The translations under genes and the position numbers were made by a program. Below the pieces are notes generated by a model that worked only from the letters and a program-made list of their open reading frames with translations, was not told the DNA's origin and made no database searches. From NCBI GenBank assembly GCA_022457155.1, contig JAJGOT010000340.1, positions 248,001 to 312,000 on the forward strand: a stretch of 64,000 bases of DNA. The letters are read 5' to 3'. Below, piece by piece: positions 10,550 to 22,135 of this stretch (positions are counted from its first letter, which is position 1; each line of letters opens with the position of its first letter). Source of the DNA: Cladopsammia gracilis (Eukaryota; Cnidaria; Anthozoa; Scleractinia; Dendrophylliidae).

Positions 10550-12400
10550 TACGTTTTCGCTGTGTTATGGAATTTTTTTTCACTAGCTAATATCTTTGCG
10601 GTGTTTTATGGAATTTTCTCTCGAGCGAATGTGTTTGCGTTGTTTATAAAATTTTTCACTAGCGAATATTGTTTGCGCTGTGAGATGTAATTTCTCTCGA
10701 GCGAATGTGTTCGCGCTGCTGGATGGAATTTTCTCACGAGCGAATATGTTTACGTTGTTTTATGGAATTTTTCTAGCGAATATGTTTCTGCTGTTAGATG
10801 GAAATTTCTCACGAGCGAATGTGTTAACGCTGTTTATGGAATTTTTCTAGCGAATATGTTTCCGCTGTTATGGAATTTTCTCACGAGCGAATGTGTTTAC
10901 GCTGTCTATGGAATTTTCACTAGCGAATATGTTTCCACCGTTAGATGGAATTTCTCACGAGCGAATGTGTTAACGCTGTTTATGGAATTTTTTCTAGCGA
11001 ATATGTTTCCGCTGTTGTATGGAATTTTCTCACGAGCGAATGTGTTTACGCTGTCTATGGAATTTTCACTAGCGAATATGTTTCCACCGTTAGATGGAAT
11101 TTCTCACGAGCGAATGTGTTAACGCTGTTTATGGAATTTTTCTAGCGAATATGTTTCCACTGTTATATGGAATTTTCTCACGAGCGAATGTGTTTACGCT
11201 GTCTATGGAATTTTCACTAGCGAATATGTTTCCGCTGTTAGATGGAATTTCTCACGAGCGAATGTGTTAACGCTTAACGCTGGAATTTTTGCTAGCGAAT
11301 ATGTTTCCGCTGTTGTATGGAATTTTCTCACGAGCGAATGTGTTTACGCTGTCTATGGAATTTTTCTAGCGAATATGTTTCCGCTGTTATATGGAATTTT
11401 CTCACGAGCGAATGTGTTTACGCTGTCTATGTAATTTTCACTAGCGAATATGTTTCCGCTGTTAGATGGAATTTCTCACGAGCGAATGCGTTTACGCTGT
11501 CTATGGAATTTTTCTAGCGAATATGTTTCCGCTGTTATATGGAATTTTCTCACGAGCGAATGTGTTTACGCTCTCTATGGAATTTTCTCTAGCGAATATA
11601 TTTGCGTCGTTAGATGGAATTCTTCTCACGAGCGAATGTGTTAACGCTGTTTACGCCATTTTCACTAGCGAATATGTTTTGCGCTGTTGGATGGAACTTT
11701 CACGAGCGAATTTTGTTTACGCTGTTAGACGTAGCTTCCACGAGCGAATGTTTTTATGCTGTTAGATGGAATTTTCACGAGCGAATACGTTTGTGCTGCT
11801 AGATGGAACTTTCACGAGGTAATATGTTTTCGTTGTCAGATGGAATTTTCGCGGGCGAATATGTTTACGCCGTGTAATGGAATTTTCGCGAGCGGATATG
11901 CCGGTTCGCGCTGTTAGATGGTACTTTTCATGAGCTTATATGTTTACGCTGTTTAACGGAATTTTCACTAGCGAATATGTTTGCACTGTTATTTGGTGCT
12001 TTTCATGAGCGCGTATGTTTGCGCTGTTTTAGCAAAAATTTTTACAAGCGTATGTGTTTTCCGCTGTTTGTATAGAGTTTTTCACGAGCGTATTGTGATC
12101 GCTTAGCTTTGCTTTATGGAATTCCAGCGAGCGTATGTGTTAACGCAGCTAGTATGTTTACGCTGTTAAAGGGACTTTTTTTATTATAATAACAGATTTG
12201 TTTACGCTGGTCATGGAATTTGTCACTAGCACATATGTTTGCGCTCATGGAATGGACCCTTTCATTACATAATTTGGCAAGGAATATTTTTATTTGCGCG
12301 GCGTTTGGGAATTTCCACGTGTGCTTTGTTTTAGCTATCAATTGGAGTTTCCACAAGCATATGTGTTTTGCGCTGCTATATGGAATCTCCCACCAGCAAC
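10550..12400. repeat. ~37-bp satellite with tetrameric ~148-bp higher-order unit
   Basis: GCGAAT recurs every 35-40 bp (10625, 10662, 10701, 10740, 10775, 10815, 10850, 10887, 10923, 10961 and on). Two alternating monomer types are seen, one with CACGAGCGAATGTGTT and one with CTAGCGAATATGTTTCC, separated by TATGGAATTTT. In the core the variant TGTTAACGC returns at 10815, 10961, 11110 and 11258, giving a four-monomer unit of 146-149 bp. Copies become more divergent toward both edges. Open frames across it are repeat artefacts. Confidence 0.92.
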
Positions 12401-13094
12401 GCGTTTGTCCTTTTTTATACGTGTTAAAGGTATGACTGTACTTTTGTAGGTTACCAATCCGCTGTTTACGGAATTTGCTGGCAACAGTTGGTTAATTGCA
12501 GCAGGCAAAATTTTTTTATGCATTTTATCGGTGTTTTTCATTATACTTTAACCTAGGCTCAGCCCCAGCAACCGGCTTGTTTCTTTCTCTGCTCGTTCTC
12601 TCAGCTATGCAGCGCGTCTTTTGTGCCGTGTAATTTGGGTCTTCAGCGAGGTTTTCGCGCCAAATGTATTATGTTAAGAGCGAATTAAATCCTCGCGGGG
12701 AAAAGCCTTCATTTATCTTAAGGAGAGCACTTCCAGGCCGACCTTAGTAGACATCAATTCTAGTCTGTTTTTCTAGCTTTATTATCTTTTAGGGTTCGTC
12801 TTATAGTTTGTATTCTGGCTGTTTCCGTGGGTTACCTCCTTTGCGAAGCTTCCTCGAAGGGATTGTCTAATATCCTTCATTGCTCTGTCCCTGGACGGGG
12901 TATTTCGGGGTCGCTTCGCTTTGGGGTTATACCAATCCCTTAGCGGTGTTTCTCTTTCCTCAGCGCTCGGAATTACGCTGTGCGCCTCCGTTTGGTCTGC
13001 TTGCTGGTGTTCTGTAGGGTTAACCCCAAGGCGCAGCGGCCCCGGTGCCGCCATTACGTTAGGTTTCCTAGTTATCGGTTACGGCTTTGCTACA

Positions 13095-13770
13095 CTCAGG
13101 TATATTAAGGACTGGGTCTGCCCCCATTTTATCAAAAGAGTAAGGGGGTGGTCTATTTTCAAAAGGAAACGTGTCATAAGTATGAAACTTGGCAACGGCA
13201 TTCATCTTGTTAAGACAGTCATTTCTGACGTTGATGTTTCCATGGCAACCTATCACGTGACCAAGTGAACTTTTAATTCCGGTTTGTTCCTTCAGTGCTC
13301 TTGCAGACAAGGAAAAATTGTGTTTTCTGAGAGTTTTAAGTGGCATTATTTCTACCCTTTAAAGGTACTTTCCAAATGTAACTGGAAACGTGATCCACCT
13401 ACGCGGCATGACTGTTTTTTGGTTATAAAGTGACAGCAAAATCGTGACATTTCAATCGTCACGTGACCTGGACATGCCTTCCAGTTAGTTTCGTGTATGA
13501 CTTTGCGCACTTAAAAATATCCAAATGATATTTTGTCAGTTAGAGAGGTTTAAGTTCTTCTGTACTTAGCCTGAGGAAAAACATGGCAATTTGATACTTT
13601 AATCAGTTGCGTGACTCTTTTCGTGACAACTTCTTATCAAAATTAATCTTTGTATCAAGTTTAAGCCTTTGGCCAAGTTTCATATCAATATGTTCCATAC
13701 TTTATGAGATAGACCACCCCCCTTAGTTTTTGGATGTATCCTAACTGACCCAGGCCTTAATATACCTGAG
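13095..13770. mobile_element. Terminal-inverted-repeat element, CTCAGGTATATTAAGG family
   Basis: CTCAGGTATATTAAGG at 13095 is mirrored by CCTTAATATACCTGAG ending at 13770. Inside each end lies CTGGGTC, then GGGGGTGGTCTAT (left) or ATAGACCACCCCCC (right). Internal sequence has no protein domain. The same family appears at 33807-41235 split by the Gypsy element. Confidence 0.75.
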
Positions 13771-14876
13771 CACGGTACTTTTTAGAAGCCCAAACCTTTT
13801 TATTGTTTTTTGTTTCTGTTTTTGGAGGTAGACATTCACAGACTTACGATGTCTAGGGATGGAAAAAGATTCTACAACGTTATCATAGAGCTGTTGCCTT
13901 TTTCCGGGTTGCTTTACAATTCAGTTTGCCACCCTTCTTTAGGTATTTTTGCTACGGTTGGTTTTCAGCAATTCGTTACTGTCGCTCTCTACTTCCTTGT
14001 GCCCCTGTAGTGGTGGTAGCCGTTAGTGCTCATATTTGGCATACAACGTGGTGACTATTTTTCTGTCCTGTTTCTTATTATAGGCTCCCTCTCATAGATC
14101 AGTACTACCACAAGTATAGACTTTTCTCGAGTCCGTTTTGTTTTAGTTCGCGGCAAGTCTGACACAAGGAGGGAGAATTTTCTGAGTTATGGGAGGAGGA
14201 CACATGATCTCCATTATCTTCTTCCTCATGCTTACCCTATTTCTGAGTTTTGGGAGGAAAGTTCACATTTCGGTGCTTCCACTCGGGTTTTTCCCTGGCA
14301 CACTCTGCTTCCTTTGAGTTCCCAGGGAGCTTTAGCCGAAGGGCTGACCTTTACATATCTTATCACATCCTGAGGCATTGTTGGTAGGTAGCCCCGGTGA
14401 GAATGTATCACTATTCTCACCGGGGATTCCTTCAAACAATGGTGAAATTCAACATATTACGTAACTTTAAACCCCAAGAATAGAAGCGTGGGAATGGGTT
14501 ACGCAACCTCGGGCACGTTGTTGACTATATAATCTTATTCTGGTGCGATCAGTCCTTCATAACCTCAAAAGTCCTTTCCATAAGCTTGGGGAGGATTAGC
14601 CAAGTACGCCCCTCCCTCCTCCCCGCAGCGATGATAGCGCACGCTCCAGGGAGCTACCTACTCGCTACCGCCTCGGGCTAACCTTTCCCATATCTTATCA
14701 CATCCTGAGGCATTGTTGGTAGGTAGCCCCGGTGAGAATATATCACCATTATTCGAAATTAACAAACATGTTTGATGACTCAAGTTTGTTCCTGATATTT
14801 TTGTTGCCGTGTATTTTTTTTTCTCGTATAAGACACATTGAAGCTGCGTTAACACCAACGCGGTTTTAATTTCATT

Positions 14877-15091
14877 TTAGGGCGCGTTTTTTTGGGACAT
14901 TCTGGTCATTCTGAAATCAAAATACGTTAGCAAAACTATGTTGTTTACTTTTTCACAAGCCAAAATTTTTTCAAGGTACACATAGTCAAAGTAGTGACTT
15001 CTTTCCATATTTTACGAGAGGAATAGATGCAATATTTAGAGGTATTACTGTTTTTGGAATGACCAGAATATGTCCAAAAAACGCGCCCTAA
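14877..15091. mobile_element. MITE with TTAGGGCGCGTTTTTTTGG ends
   Basis: TTAGGGCGCGTTTTTTTGG with GACATTCTGGTCATTC on the left is mirrored by GAATGACCAGAATATGTCC then ACGCGCCCTAA on the right. It is flanked by remnants of a second inverted pair (CGCGGTT / AACCGC), suggesting insertion into an older hairpin element. Confidence 0.75.
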
Positions 15092-15693
15092 ATCTATAAC
15101 CGCATCGCTTTCAATGCGGTTGTGCCTCGCTTTCGAAGTATAAACCCGTGACAATTTCATCAATGTATTCTCAAAGGAGCAAATTTGAAAAGAATACCCA
15201 CTCAAAAACAAAGTGAATTTGTCAAAGGTTTGCAAGGAATGTCGTACAAACGAGGCTTGGTGGTGAATTTTGAGCTAGTGACGTCATCATGCCAATTGGC
15301 ACTGGGAGTGTAAGGGTTCATAGCAAGGGTAACCGGAACCATTTTTTTGTTTCGTTTGGCCTTTACGTAACCATGGAACTCCATTATTTACGCTCCAGCG
15401 ATTTCTCAGCAATTGGTTCACTGAACACACAATGCTTTTAACTCAACAGTCGTAATATGAAGAAGCTGGACCAACTTCCAGAAACTTGCAGACCTCTTAA
15501 CAGCATCTGAACACACCTCGATAACTCTAGAAAATACGGCCTTTTAACCAGAGTGTATAATGTTTTCAGGGCGCAATGATAATTTACAAGTGCAAACCCG
15601 AAACCTTTGTAAAGAAACCCAACTCTTAAATTGCAACGGTTGTCCTGAATGTTCGTTACTTCATTAATATTAAAACATCATAACATTACTAAA

Positions 15694-15888
15694 TAGGCCA
15701 TTTCCGAGTTGCCTTTAGCCTCTCTATCAAAGCGAGGCTAGGTGCGAAACCTTTCATATGAAAATTAGTTTTCATTCACATGCAAACAAGTTTTATTTGC
15801 ATGTGAATGAAAACTAATTTTCATATGAAAGGTTTCGCACCTAGCCTCGCTTTGATAGAGAGGCTAAAGGCAACTCGGAAATGGCCTA
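15694..15888. mobile_element. 195-bp near-perfect palindrome (foldback MITE)
   Basis: TAGGCCATTTCCGAGTTGCC at 15694 is mirrored by GGCAACTCGGAAATGGCCTA ending at 15888. The arms of about 92 bp are almost base-perfect and are separated by a ~10-bp loop around 15791. The ends carry TA on both sides. The stretch 15092-15693 and 15889-16317 shows nothing else recognisable. Confidence 0.85.
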
Positions 15889-16317
15889 GTTCGTTGTGAC
15901 TCTTTCACTTAGAACGATGTAGAAGAAAAAGCAAAGTTGAAATGCCTGCAGATACTCGCAAACTAACTTTACCCGAAAGTGTGGTAAGAAGTTATGGAGA
16001 AACACTTTAGCCTGGTTCGAAAAAAACATGCAGTCTAGAGTTGCATGAATAAAAGTAGGGGTAAGAACATTCAGGATACCTTGAATAAAATTAACTGAGC
16101 TGTACTTACTCGAAAAACGTGTTTGTCGGATAACTCAAAATTCATTAAACTACAACCAAATAAGATCACAGCAAGGCTACAATGCATATGCTACAGTAAA
16201 TAATTATATATCACAATAAGAGGTAAATAGCTAGATAAGGCTACCCTTAATCTGAACACCCAAAATAATCTTCCTAACCCTATTTAATTTGGCACAATTT
16301 GAAGGTTTGTTGCAGTC

Positions 16318-18725
16318 TTAACCCTATTCAGCCTGACCGGAGGAGAGGGGGGGGGGGGGGGGGGGGGGGCACAAAGTGCCCGCGCTAACTTTTAACATTC
16401 ATAACTTCTTTAATATGTATTCAAACGCCATCAAACTTTGTGACTTTTCCTAAAATTTATCTGGCAACAATTTCATATGACAAGTTATTGATCACGTGAC
16501 ATGTTTCCATGGCAACAAGATTTTGACAGCCATGTTTTTTTCAATTTGCATATTTGTACCTTTGAATGAAGAAAAACAATGTTTATTGGTATAACTTTTA
16601 TATTTTTACGTAATTTAGCGTTTATTTATTGGTTTTGATTAATTTTGAGTCAATTTGGAGGTTTTTAACAGGTTTTAAAAAATTTCAGAAATCCAAGATG
16701 GCGGATCCAAGATGGCGACCGTATAACTAATTACTTGGGCGGAGAGCCCAAGTTATAAAATGCAGTTTGGTAGTGCACGAATTTGCAATAGGGCTCTAAT
16801 GCGCGTGCGTCAAACTCAGTCAAGCGTAACGAGGAGAAGAAAACTGGTCAGCTGGCGTCTCGGCTAGCTTTAACGCTTTCTTGATGTGCTCGCCGGCGAA
16901 AATTAAATTCTAGTGGCAGATAAATTCTGATATCTTGATCGCTTACTCTTTAGCCGTTATTCAGTCTTTAATTCAATTGAATCGATGGAATACTATTCGA
17001 GTTATGAATTCTCAAAGGTACATGTGCATCTTTAGACTCTTTAGAATGGAACGGTCCGATTTATGACAATTTCCCATCCGTGCGCTAAAACGGGCGGACA
17101 AATCGTCACATATATAAAATCGTCCATTACAAAAATACAGTTTCAAACGACTAGTTCTTCTAGATATAACAATAAAATAATTTTCGCACTACATCGAGAA
17201 AGGTGCAACAAGAAAGAACAATTTCTTCACGGCAGATTTTGATCACGTGCTAGGCAACGAGATCTGCCAACAGATCGAATTTCATTTGAACGCCTGAACA
17301 ATTAATATTTTGAACGGCTTGCAGTGAACGGCCGAAACAGAACAAAAATTTCGAACGGCTGGCTGTGAACGGCTGTGGAAAAATTTCGAGTGGAGTGAGT
17401 TTTCAGTCAGAAAGCGAACGAAACCCTGAAAATAGGTCACTTTATGTAAACAAGGGCCCCAAGTGCCAGCGTCACGCAAAATTCATGTTTAAAAATTCTT
17501 TCTGAACTTCATGTTTACCAATTGTGAAGATAAATCTTGAATGAAACTAAATATAATAATCGATGTCATACAGCGGGGAAAGGTATGTAGTAGAAAAGAC
17601 AGAAAACAAATTTAGCCCTTTTAAGTTTGTTGTAGTTTTCAGGACAAAGTGCACCGAATTTGCATATGTCAAAAGGGTAATTTGAAACCTGAATACAGAA
17701 TATGCGCTGCCATGAATTCTCTGTTTTCCTTGCAGTTTCGCTGGCCACAATTAAGCCTTTCCAAATTCTACAAGCGTTAAATATAATCCTTGCACCCGCA
17801 CTTCACGTAAGTCTTCACGTATTCCACTTTACAAATGTGCACCAACAGTCAACGATATACAGACTATCCCAATACTCAGTGTACTCCCTATCATCAAACC
17901 CTAAACTGACGTGCATGAAGATTTTCCAAGATATTTTCATTCCAATACGCCTAATACAACGACGCCCAAGTATACGCTCCCACAGCGCCTTGTTACTTAA
18001 TAACATAAGTCAGAATAACCAGACATAAGTTATGTTAGGGCACCCAGGACCTAGGTTGCCAAGGATTTACAGTGTTACCAAGGATTTATAGTGTCGCAGT
18101 TGCAGTCGATCGACCAGATGAGATGTAATATAGGCAATTTTAAAGATTAAAATTATGATTATTATTATTTTTTTATGACAACGATCAGTTTCATTTTAAA
18201 AATGTCAAGTTCAGGAGTTTTTTATTATACCATTATAAAATTTTAATGTATTGTAAATAGTTATTTTAATTGTTAATAAACATCTTGTTCTTGTTAAATT
18301 ACTTAATAACTACGTCATATGACGTATGTCATCGTTTTGACATTTGAAGAACTATAATCGACTATATACACCCGCTAGGTTACGTTTATCGATATAACGT
18401 TTGCATTTTTATGTCATTTAGCGTTTCTTTATTGGATTTGATTAATTTTAAGTCAATTTGGACGTTTTTAAGAGGTTTTGAAAAAGTTCAGAAATCCAAG
18501 ATGGCGGATCCAAGATGGCGGCTGTGTAACTATTTACGTAATAATACGTCATATGACGTCATCGTTCCATTGTGCGGACCGCAAAGGAGACAGTTTTGGA
18601 AATACTATGTACCCTTTAGGTTTCATTGTCATAGCCTTAATGTTCTTGAAGTTACGAAGGGGGCACAATGTTCCCCCACCCCCAGGCTCAGGAACTCAAT
18701 AAAAGCCCAGGCCGAATAGGGTTAA
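16318..18725. mobile_element. Composite region bounded by inverted TTAACCCTATTC ends
   Basis: TTAACCCTATTCAGCC at 16318 is mirrored by GGCCGAATAGGGTTAA ending at 18725. Both halves carry AAATCCAAGATGGCGGATCC and GTTTCTTTATTGG-type segments, so they are related copies of one repeat. A 23-base G run lies at 16347-16369. The middle (about 16780-18380) is AT-rich and shows no gene that can be supported. Whether this is one 2.4-kb element or two insertions is unclear. Confidence 0.5.
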
Positions 18726-19009
18726 GAGCTCCTTGATGCTTTGGAATTTGTTACCAAAGTTTCTAATACTAGGGGCTAGAGAGGTTGAGTTGTCGCTGTG
18801 TTTAAAGTAATCTTTGGTCGCGGATCGATAAACACACGTGAGAGCGTTAGAAAAAGCGAAATTTCTCAGCCTTCTAGTATAAACAAATAAAGCGGCCAGT
18901 GATATTTGGGACAACTTCAGTTGAAATATAACAAGAGGTATTTATCCCAAATACCCCTTGCAGCCATTGTATTACTTGTACAAATACAAAGATAGAGGAT
19001 TTGCATATT

Positions 19010-19275
19010 AAATCCTATTAAGCCTGGGCTTTTTTGAGTTCTTGAGGCTGTGAGGGGGCGGGTTTCCTCTTTGATCCACAAAGTGGGACGATGACGTCAC
19101 ATGACGCGGAATTACGTCATTAGCTCTATACAGCCGCCATCTTGGATCTGCCACCTTCGGTGATTTCTGCGGGATTTCTCCAAAACTTCTGAAAACAGTC
19201 CAAATTGACTTAAGAGTAAACAAAACCAATAAAGAAACGCTAAAATGGCGTAAAAATGTAAACGTTTGACATATT
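19010..19275. repeat. Inverted copy of the AGATGGCGGATCC repeat
   Basis: AAGCCTGGGCTTTTTTGAG, GATGACGTCACATGACG and CCGCCATCTTGGATC followed by CCAAATTGACTTAAGAG are the complement of 18410-18715. It ends with AACCAATAAAGAAACGC. Confidence 0.7.
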
Positions 19276-19499
19276 GTTCTGAAAACTGATGCACAATTAC
19301 ACCAGTGCGAAATTTCAATACACGAGTCCAGTAAATAAAATGTGTAAATAAATGGCTAAAAACTAAATGAAAGTCAACAATTAGTCACGAAACATGATGG
19401 AACAAATTTACACTGAAATATTTCCATACATTTTCATGCACTCAAATCTGAAAACTATTTCTGTTTTCCCATTTCAGAAAATCAATAAGCTAATGATAT

Positions 19500-19585
19500 G
19501 TTTTTACAAGGTGTTTTTTACAAGATGTTGTTTTTACAAGATGTTGTTTTTACAAGATGTTGTTCAAGGTGTTTTGTTTTTATGA
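19500..19585. repeat. Short minisatellite, TTTTTACAAGATGTTG
   Basis: About five tandem copies of a 15-16 bp unit (TTTTTACAAGATGTTG, with ACAAGGTG variants at the edges), 180 bp downstream of the GPCR stop codon on the opposite side. Confidence 0.8.
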
Positions 19586-19765
19586 AATAGGTTCGTAACA
19601 TTGGCAGCGATCCAAATTCAACCGTGTTTTTAGTCCCACTAGAAAGTTCCAAGTTTCAAAGCGAATATCATACAAATGGACATCAAAAGTCAAAACTTTC
19701 TCTTTCATTATTTTTGTATCATGTTCCAAGACGAATTGATAGAAAGTCTGATCATTCACCGTGAT

Positions 19766-20740
19766 TCACCGGCAGTTCATTGCGGGTTTAAAGCTTAGTG
19801 GTTCCACTGCATTGGAAGTCCACGAACATGAAATCGCCCTGCATGTTACAATTTTAACAAAAGCTTTTCTGTAGGGCTGGAGCCTCCAAGCGAAGACGAA
19901 AGGGTTCATACTAGAATTAGCCATAACTAAGGTATAATTAAAATCCCTGGCCCATTGAATAAACTCACAGTTACAGCTTCCGCAGAAGCTTATGATGTAA
20001 ATAAGAATCAACGATGGAAGAAAACAGAAAATAAAAAGGGTCAACGTTATCAGAAATGTTTTTGTGACTTTCTTCTCCCATTTGATGGTTCTTTTCTTTA
20101 TGTGATTGTCTTGCTCCGGGCCGTTATATAACGCGTCCCAATGCTTCACTTGATGTTTAAAACTTTTAAACACTTTACCGTAAGTCATGCAAAGCACTGC
20201 AAATGTGGACACAACAGCTGTGTTGGCGAAGAAAAATTGGTATTTTAGATAGCCAATTTTAAAATACAAAAATGGAAGTCCAATGGATATTATCCAGATA
20301 GCCAACGAAATCGCCGCAGTTCGTCGAGAATTTAGCTTAGCTCTGTATTCCATGGGGCTAGTAATGGCGACAAATCTATCGACTGTTAGTGCAGCGAAGC
20401 TAAACAGCGACGCTGTACACGAGACTAAGTAACCCACACGTCTGGCATCATCTCGGGGAAGAAGCGTTATGTGTTGGCTCAAAGCTTCGCGAATGTAGAA
20501 TTCCACTGACATCGGCAACGCAAAACAACCAACTAACAAATCTGCTGCCGCCAGATTGGCCACAAGGAAGTTGAATGGCGAACGTAGATCACGATTCGGG
20601 TCAATAATTACGGCGAGAACCACTAGGACATTTCCTATTACGGCTGTGACTGTAAGAATTGAACAAAACGTCGCTGATGTGATGCTCAAAGTTGTAGGCG
20701 CCGAGGTATTCGTACAGGGATACAATCCCAACAAAGACAT
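19766..20740 (-). CDS. Class A (rhodopsin-like) G-protein-coupled receptor, single exon
   Basis: 324 residues from the ATG at 20740. Seven hydrophobic segments are present: TM1 about 25-47 with the GN pair (36-37), TM2 with LAAAD (63-67), TM3 ending DRF at 121-123 (the DRY motif with Phe), TM4 around Trp149, TM5 around 171-188, TM6 with CFLP at 239-242 in place of CWxP, and TM7 with NPFVF at 279-283 (NPxxY with Phe). A possible glycosylation site NTS is at 11-13. Length and sparse loops fit the many intron-less cnidarian orphan receptors that score against adenosine, melanocortin or biogenic amine receptors. The ligand cannot be assigned. The frame stays open upstream of the ATG, and a TTTTAG acceptor-like site lies just 5' (about 20781), so an upstream coding exon is possible. 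Confidence 0.88.
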   Translation of the reverse strand: MSLLGLYPCTNTSAPTTLSITSATFCSILTVTAVIGNVLVVLAVIIDPNRDLRSPFNFLVANLAAADLLVGCFALPMSVEFYIREALSQHITLLPRDDARRVGYLVSCTASLFSFAALTVDRFVAITSPMEYRAKLNSRRTAAISLAIWIISIGLPFLYFKIGYLKYQFFFANTAVVSTFAVLCMTYGKVFKSFKHQVKHWDALYNGPEQDNHIKKRTIKWEKKVTKTFLITLTLFIFCFLPSLILIYIISFCGSCNCEFIQWARDFNYTLVMANSSMNPFVFAWRLQPYRKAFVKIVTCRAISCSWTSNAVEPLSFKPAMNCR

Positions 20741-21180
20741 TGCCGTTCGCTGTTCTCTGGCGCAGATTTCACCGAACCTAAAATGAATCAGAAATTGTTT
20801 TACCAAATATCAGTATTAACTCACATTGGTGCCCAGCTAGACCTACATGATAATTAAAACGACGGGGGTTACCAGTTCAGGGAAATTGAATTTGCTCTGA
20901 GGTAAAAAAATTAAATAGGGGGTCTGAATGGGGGATTGCTTTGTCAGTTATCAGTTAAAATTTAAGCCATTTTTCAGTTGTCAGTTACTCTTCTTATTGT
21001 TATCACAAAATGTTCATCGAATACTCTTGTCCTAAAATTTATTGAATCTCTATTTTGTCAACACGATATATATTTGTAAGGAACAAAGCAAAGCCGCCCG
21101 TTAAAGCTTAACTTGCTAATATCTAACATGTCCACGTCCTCTTCAAAGATGAGTCATCTTCTGAATCGGTCTCATACCTT

Positions 21181-21885
21181 AGGCCTGGTTCACACCCCGG
21201 GGGGGGTACCCAACAAAGTTTTGTACGGGGATGCTCCGCCCCGAGGTTCAAACCCTTACCCTTTCATATACCGTTTTTGACAGAAAAGGTACCCCTTTCA
21301 TATACCTTTCATTGAAAATGGTACCCCTTTCATATACCTTTTAACGAAAATGGTACTCCTTTCATATAGCCTTTACGTACGTCTGTTTGATTTATTTTGA
21401 AAGGCCCTTTTTATTAGGCTTAAATGGCAGTTTTCCCTACCTTTTTTATGCCTCATCGGCGTGTTTTCGGTACCCTTTCCTATTCTTCGTGAAATCCCTA
21501 CCCTTTCATATACTTCAACTCGTGAAATCACGACCCTTTCATATACCTCCAGCCTCAAAAAGGTACCCCTTTCGGGCGGAGCATCCCCGTATAGCCCATT
21601 ATAGGGAGTACCCCCCCCCCCCCGGGGTTCACACGTGCGACGCAAATGCAAATGCAAGGCTTGGAAAAAGTGCTTTTCACCTTGCGTTTGCGCTTGCATT
21701 TGCGTTGAGCCCGGTTCACACGTGTGAAACGCAAACGCAAGTGCAAATGCAAATGCAAGGAAATGAAAATTTTTCCCTTCCTTGCGTTTGCATTTCCACT
21801 TGCGTTTGCATTTTGCGTTGCCCCGGTTCACACGTATTTTTCCTTGCGTTTGCGTTTGCATTTGCGTCGCACGTATGAACCAGGT
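21181..21885. mobile_element. Nested foldback elements with CCTGGTTCACAC ends
   Basis: GGCCTGGTTCACAC near 21182 is answered by CGTATGAACCAGG near 21883. Inside, 21197-21627 is a second inverted-repeat block (GGATGCTCCGCCCC / GGGCGGAGCATCC) filled with tandem GGTACCCCTTTCATATACC units, and 21700-21850 holds CCCGGTTCACACGTGTG with tandem GCAAATGCAAATGCAAGG arms. At least three layers of insertion seem present. Confidence 0.65.
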
Positions 21886-22089
21886 GGTTGTTCCTCGCTA
21901 AAAGCAGCAAACACGTTTTTCCTGTCAACTGCATGATGTATATAGCAATTTAATGGTGCTTCGAGCCAACAGAGAAGTCACCGCGCCAGAGGGATCTCGT
22001 AAGATTCTTAGTCCAAACCTCGACATGTAGTAATGATAAACAATTAAAGAAGGACGAGGACGATAAAAAGAGTCTAAAAAGTAAAAAAT

Positions 22090-22135
22090 TAAGAAAACGT
22101 TTCGGTCTTAGACCTTCGTAAGTTCAGTACAGAGT
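22090..22135 (-). repeat. GAAACG hairpin tail, Penelope-like
   Basis: On the minus strand, ACGAAGGTCTAAGACCGAAA forms a short hairpin ending in GAAACG, of the kind found at the ends of Penelope-like elements. No coding part was found beside it. The surrounding 21886-23066 otherwise shows only a short direct repeat (GAATTCACTGCGCCACGAAC-like) at 22324-22375. Confidence 0.4.

Larger units (their letters stand above)
10108..14739 (+). mobile_element. Candidate non-autonomous Ngaro/DIRS-like element with split direct repeats
   Basis: A ~197-bp block at 10108-10304 (A1) recurs at 14413-14608 (A2). A second block ending CCCCGGTGAGAAT occurs at about 14325-14404 (B1) and about 14650-14739 (B2). The order is A1 - inside - B1 - A2 - B2, the split direct repeat layout of Ngaro/PAT-type tyrosine-recombinase retrotransposons. 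A begins ATTCTCACCGGGG and B ends with its exact complement. No reverse transcriptase or recombinase was recognised inside; instead there is a large satellite (10550-12400) and another inverted-repeat element (13095-13770). Orientation is set only by the repeat order. Classification is inference. Confidence 0.55.

Noticed and set aside
10856..11802. Overlapping 60-100 codon frames with a recurring NFLTSECVYAVYGIF-like peptide
   Set aside because: They lie wholly in the ~37-bp satellite, whose period is not a multiple of three; the same peptide appears in all three frames as the array shifts phase.
12782..13054. Minus-strand 90-codon frame inside the split-repeat element, considered as a Gag remnant
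   Set aside because: Composition is compatible but no motif was found; it overlaps the end of the TIR element at 13095 only by proximity.
20741..20806. Upstream extension of the GPCR to 20806
   Set aside because: The extension begins at TTG, not ATG; the first ATG is at 20740.
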